In this document: positions 36,681 to 39,150 of the stretch, piece by piece
Layout: the number at the start of each line of letters is the position of its first letter
How positions within the stretch are numbered: position 1 is the stretch's first letter
Origin: an uncultured Ruminiclostridium sp.
GTDB lineage: Bacteria > Bacillota > Clostridia > Oscillospirales > Ruminococcaceae
Reading direction: 5' to 3'
NCBI GenBank assembly: GCA_947624435.1
Contig: CANQKE010000025.1
Coordinates: 1-39,150, forward strand
Length of the DNA: 39,150 nt
Program-made: the position numbers and the translations under genes
The notes under the pieces: model-generated
Told to the model about the DNA's origin: nothing
What the model saw: the letters and a program-made list of their open reading frames with translations, nothing else
Databases searched by the model: none

Positions 36681-37474
36681 AACAGAGCAGAAAAATTCTC
36701 TGCGGAATATTGGCGATATGCACCGTAGCAGCGCTCGGAATAGGCGGAACGCTCGCGTTTTTGACCGATTCCGAGCAGGTGACTAACCATTTCAGCATGG
36801 GCGATCTTGATATCACTATCGACGAACCGCACTGGGACGACGACGGAGACAACGGCGGCACGCCGGGCGATCCGAGCGACGACACTCCCGGCGACGGCGA
36901 AGGTCTGAATCCCGGCGACACGAGGGATAAAGACCCGACCGTTTCGGCGGTAGAGGGTGACAGCTATATGCGCGTAGTCATGATGATAAAGGACGAAAAG
37001 GGCAATGTCATCACCGACAACGACCGTCTGGAGCTTATTTTACAGACTATCCGTTACGCTGACAGCGACGCTATAAAAGAGGGCATCGGCTATACTCTTA
37101 AAGATATAGAAAAATACCCGATGATAAACAAAGATCTTTATGACGAGGACAGCGCCAGATCGTCCACAGGGGTATATTATTACAACTATAAGAAGATTTT
37201 CAAGCAGGGAGATGAAGCGGAACTGTTCAGCGACGTTGTTATTCCCCTTGATTGGGGACATCCGCAGGTGGAAAAGGTCGGCAAATATCAGATAGTATTG
37301 CAGGCACAGGCGATACAGTCGGCAGGATTTAAGGATGCCGCCGCTGCGTTTATCGCAATGGACGCACAGATCGCCGCCATGCCGGAAACCGTCGTAGATC
37401 AGAATTACAAGACCGTAGACGAGGATTCCGACGCAACGTTTACGCTTGCAAAAGCTACGGTTTCGCCGGTTTAA
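36677..37474 (+). CDS. TasA/camelysin-like surface protein with Gly/Asp-rich insertion
   Basis: 265 residues. The signal is SipW-type: Gly-Gly-Thr-Leu-Ala-Phe-Leu-Thr-Asp-Ser-Glu and Asn-His-Phe-Ser-Met-Gly-Asp. An insertion of about 30 residues follows (Asp-Asp-Asp-Gly-Asp-Asn-Gly-Gly-Thr-Pro-Gly onward) that is extremely rich in Gly, Asp and Pro and may bind calcium. Then come Asn-Pro-Gly-Asp-Thr-Arg-Asp-Lys-Asp-Pro-Thr-Val and a beta-rich body with Gly-Val-Tyr-Tyr-Tyr-Asn-Tyr. The end, with Gln-Ala-Gln-Ala-Ile-Gln-Ser-Ala-Gly-Phe, is typical of clostridial camelysin-like proteins. The ATG at 36677 is 29 bp from its AGGAGAG because the repeat's hairpin lies between them. Confidence 0.86.
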   Translation: MKQSRKILCGILAICTVAALGIGGTLAFLTDSEQVTNHFSMGDLDITIDEPHWDDDGDNGGTPGDPSDDTPGDGEGLNPGDTRDKDPTVSAVEGDSYMRVVMMIKDEKGNVITDNDRLELILQTIRYADSDAIKEGIGYTLKDIEKYPMINKDLYDEDSARSSTGVYYYNYKKIFKQGDEAELFSDVVIPLDWGHPQVEKVGKYQIVLQAQAIQSAGFKDAAAAFIAMDAQIAAMPETVVDQNYKTVDEDSDATFTLAKATVSPV

Positions 37475-37507
37475 GAGCGGTAAAATAAAGTATTAGGAGG
37501 TGAGCTG

Positions 37508-39150
37508 ATGAAGAGATCCGCTGTATATTCGGTTTTGTGTGCGGTTTTTGCCGGGACATTCCTGTTTTCCGCCGGAATGACCTATGCTTCCTGGAAAGTG
37601 CAGGACGATACTATCAATAAAATTACAGTAGGCAGCGTCCGCGGGCAGATAATGGAGGAATTTGAGCAGGATACCGTCGTTTATCCCGATGTGGACGTTA
37701 ACAAGATAGTACAGGTAAAAAACACCGGAACCATGGACGCCATACCGCGAGTTAAAATAGAAAAGGTATGGGGCGACAGCAGGGACGAAAACGGCAATCT
37801 CCTCATCGATCCCGAGCTCAGTGCGGATAATATCGAGATAAATTTCAATACCGATAAATGGACCTACAATCCAAAGGATGGATATTATTACTACAACGGC
37901 GTGCTTGCACCCGGAGAAACTACCGAATCGCTGTTTGACAGCTTTTACATAAACGGCGACGGATACGGGCATGAGTACAGCAATAAATTCGCGGATATTA
38001 TCGTAACAATGGAAATTATCCAGGCGGCGGGCGACGCGCTTTCCTACTGGGGAATGACCTATGAGGATCTCGGCATTATCTATAAGCAGACGCAGCAGGA
38101 GGAAACCGTTACTTCCGTCGCTTTCCATGATCCCAAAGAGGGCTTTACCTTTGACGTGAACGGCGGGGATCTGTTTGCCGACTTCAAAAGCCTTGTACCC
38201 GGAGAATCACGGAGCCAGACGGTGGAAATAACCAACGTATGGGAAAACAGCGTAGGTATTTCTTTCTGGGCGGATTTCACCGAACAGTCCACCGCCGACG
38301 CAAAAACGGCGGAGCTGGTAAATAAGCTGCTGCATGAGTATGTTAATATCGTAATAACCGATGAAAACGGCGCCGTTATCTACGACGGACCTGTTTGGGG
38401 AAGTCCCGACGTAAATTCACACGGCACCGATTCCATGAAATATCCTTATGCCCTCGGCTCTTTTGCCAAAGGGCAGACCAAGAAGATGAATATCAGCCTT
38501 TACACCTCTCCTAAAATGGATAACGAGTATTTGGATCTGCTTGGTCTGATAAAGTGGGTATTCAGTGCCGAGGGTGATTCCAAGCCGCCTGAAACGACTC
38601 CTAAACCCGAAGAGTCCACTCCCGCGCCTGTCACCTCTAGCGAACCTGCGGAGTCCACTCCCGCGCCTGTCACTTCAAGCGAGCCCGCGGAATCCACTCC
38701 CGCGCCTGTCACTTCAAGCGAGCCCGCGGAATCCACTCCCGCACCTGTCACTTCAAGCGAGCCTGCGGAATCCACTCCCGCGCCTGTCACTTCGAGCGAG
38801 CCCGCGGAGTCCACTCCCGCACCTGTTACCTCGAGCGAACCTGCGGAGTCCACACCTGCACCTGTCACCTCGAGCGAGCCTGCGGAATCCACACCCGCGC
38901 CTGTCACTTCAAGCGAGCCCGCGGAATCCACTCCCGCACCTGTCACATCGAGCGAACCTGCGGAGTCCACTCCCGCACCTGTCACATCGAGCGAACCTGC
39001 GGAGTCCACTCCCGCGCCTGTCACCTCTAGCGAACCCGCAGAGTCCACTCCCGCGCCTGTCACCTCTAGCGAACCCGCAGAGTCCACTCCCGCGCCTGTC
39101 ACCTCTAGCGAACCTGCGGAATCCACACCCGCACCTGTCACTTCGAGCGA
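37508..39150 (+). CDS. TasA/camelysin-like surface protein with 13-residue Ser/Thr/Pro/Glu stalk repeats (continues beyond the window)
   Basis: At least 547 residues. Its start is the ATG at 37508 with a textbook site (TTAGGAGGTGAGCTG). The signal Met-Lys-Arg-Ser-Ala-Val-Tyr leads to Thr-Tyr-Ala-Ser-Trp-Lys-Val and Asn-Lys-Ile-Thr-Val-Gly-Ser-Val, a divergent SipW-type cleavage region. Two beta domains follow (to about residue 355), the first with Gly-Tyr-Tyr-Tyr-Tyr-Asn-Gly. From about residue 370 it consists of tandem 13-residue units (Glu-Ser-Thr-Pro-Ala-Pro-Val-Thr-Ser-Ser-Glu-Pro-Ala). This looks like an extended, possibly O-glycosylated stalk that would lift the N-terminal domains away from a wall or membrane anchor. 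The anchor is outside the window. Confidence 0.85.
   Translation, partial: MKRSAVYSVLCAVFAGTFLFSAGMTYASWKVQDDTINKITVGSVRGQIMEEFEQDTVVYPDVDVNKIVQVKNTGTMDAIPRVKIEKVWGDSRDENGNLLIDPELSADNIEINFNTDKWTYNPKDGYYYYNGVLAPGETTESLFDSFYINGDGYGHEYSNKFADIIVTMEIIQAAGDALSYWGMTYEDLGIIYKQTQQEETVTSVAFHDPKEGFTFDVNGGDLFADFKSLVPGESRSQTVEITNVWENSVGISFWADFTEQSTADAKTAELVNKLLHEYVNIVITDENGAVIYDGPVWGSPDVNSHGTDSMKYPYALGSFAKGQTKKMNISLYTSPKMDNEYLDLLGLIKWVFSAEGDSKPPETTPKPEESTPAPVTSSEPAESTPAPVTSSEPAESTPAPVTSSEPAESTPAPVTSSEPAESTPAPVTSSEPAESTPAPVTSSEPAESTPAPVTSSEPAESTPAPVTSSEPAESTPAPVTSSEPAESTPAPVTSSEPAESTPAPVTSSEPAESTPAPVTSSEPAESTPAPVTSSEPAESTPAPVTSS
38612..39150 (+). repeat. tandem 39-bp coding repeat (13 full units plus a partial one)
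   Basis: TCCAC recurs exactly every 39 bp from 38615 to 39122, fourteen starts in all, the last unit being cut by the window end. Units differ mainly at third codon positions (TCT/TCA/TCG, GCG/GCA, CCT/CCC), so the protein repeat is conserved. Some neighbouring units (39005, 39044, 39083) are almost identical, pointing to recent expansion. Confidence 0.95.

Noticed and set aside
38500-39141. 213-codon minus-strand frame made of Gly/Ser/Ala repeats
   Set aside because: Exact shadow of the 39-bp coding repeat. The plus frame has a start, ribosome binding site, signal peptide and silent-site variation, whereas the minus frame has none of these.
38612-39150. CRISPR-like regular repeat
   Set aside because: The period of 39 bp has no unique spacers, the whole unit is repeated and it is in frame within a surface protein gene.

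Overview
The window looks like a chromosome segment of a gut-type Clostridia (Oscillospiraceae/Ruminococcus-like). The grounds are strong AGGAGG-type ribosome binding sites, several TTGACA-N17-TATAAT promoters, a perfect CcpA cre match, plant-polysaccharide glycosidases (GH2, GH5, GH43), a split cobalamin methionine synthase, and TasA/camelysin-type surface proteins with a SipW peptidase. The genus is inferred from gene content; no rRNA, tRNA or other marker settles it.

Left part (1-9.4 kb), mostly housekeeping. It starts with the 3' end of a probable FAD-dependent oxidoreductase gene. Next come proB-proA plus a membrane protein (minus strand), divergent from a DUF3783 gene and an ArsC/Spx-like gene. 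An ECF sigma / zinc-finger anti-sigma pair follows, with its own ECF-type promoter, and it lies between blocks of a non-coding repeat of about 365 bp. Then come gdhA with an unannotated 54-residue downstream gene and a structured leader, and the divergent smpB.

Middle (9.5-25.7 kb). A plus-strand cluster holds a GT2-GtrA fusion, a phosphodiester-glycosidase (NAGPA) protein, a small membrane protein and a GH2 beta-galactosidase. A hairpin-rich gene-free stretch follows. A minus-strand one-carbon/methionine block holds metG, metF, the methionine synthase activation protein and metH, preceded by a ClC-type channel/transporter gene. A GH43-GH5 operon is divergent from the ClC gene and has a cre site on its start point.

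Right part (25.7-39.15 kb), the most notable region. A tyrosine recombinase gene lies between perfect 27-bp inverted repeats. The 1.13-kb segment also carries an outward consensus promoter (TTGACA-N17-TATAAT with extended -10). That promoter now points left, into a bidirectional terminator. Inversion would place it about 50 nt upstream of the first start codon of a surface operon: two TasA/camelysin-like proteins, a 2241-residue adhesin with SpaA and BspA-type leucine-rich domains, SipW, and three more TasA/camelysin-like proteins. The last of these runs off the window in a 13-residue Ser/Thr/Pro repeat. I read this as a self-contained ON/OFF phase-variation switch (inverton) for a SipW-dependent surface fibre or matrix, sequenced in the orientation where the strong promoter is parked OFF.

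A second unusual signal is an 88-bp repeat found before two unrelated genes (3771 and 36594). In both it supplies a Shine-Dalgarno followed by a small hairpin and then the start codon.
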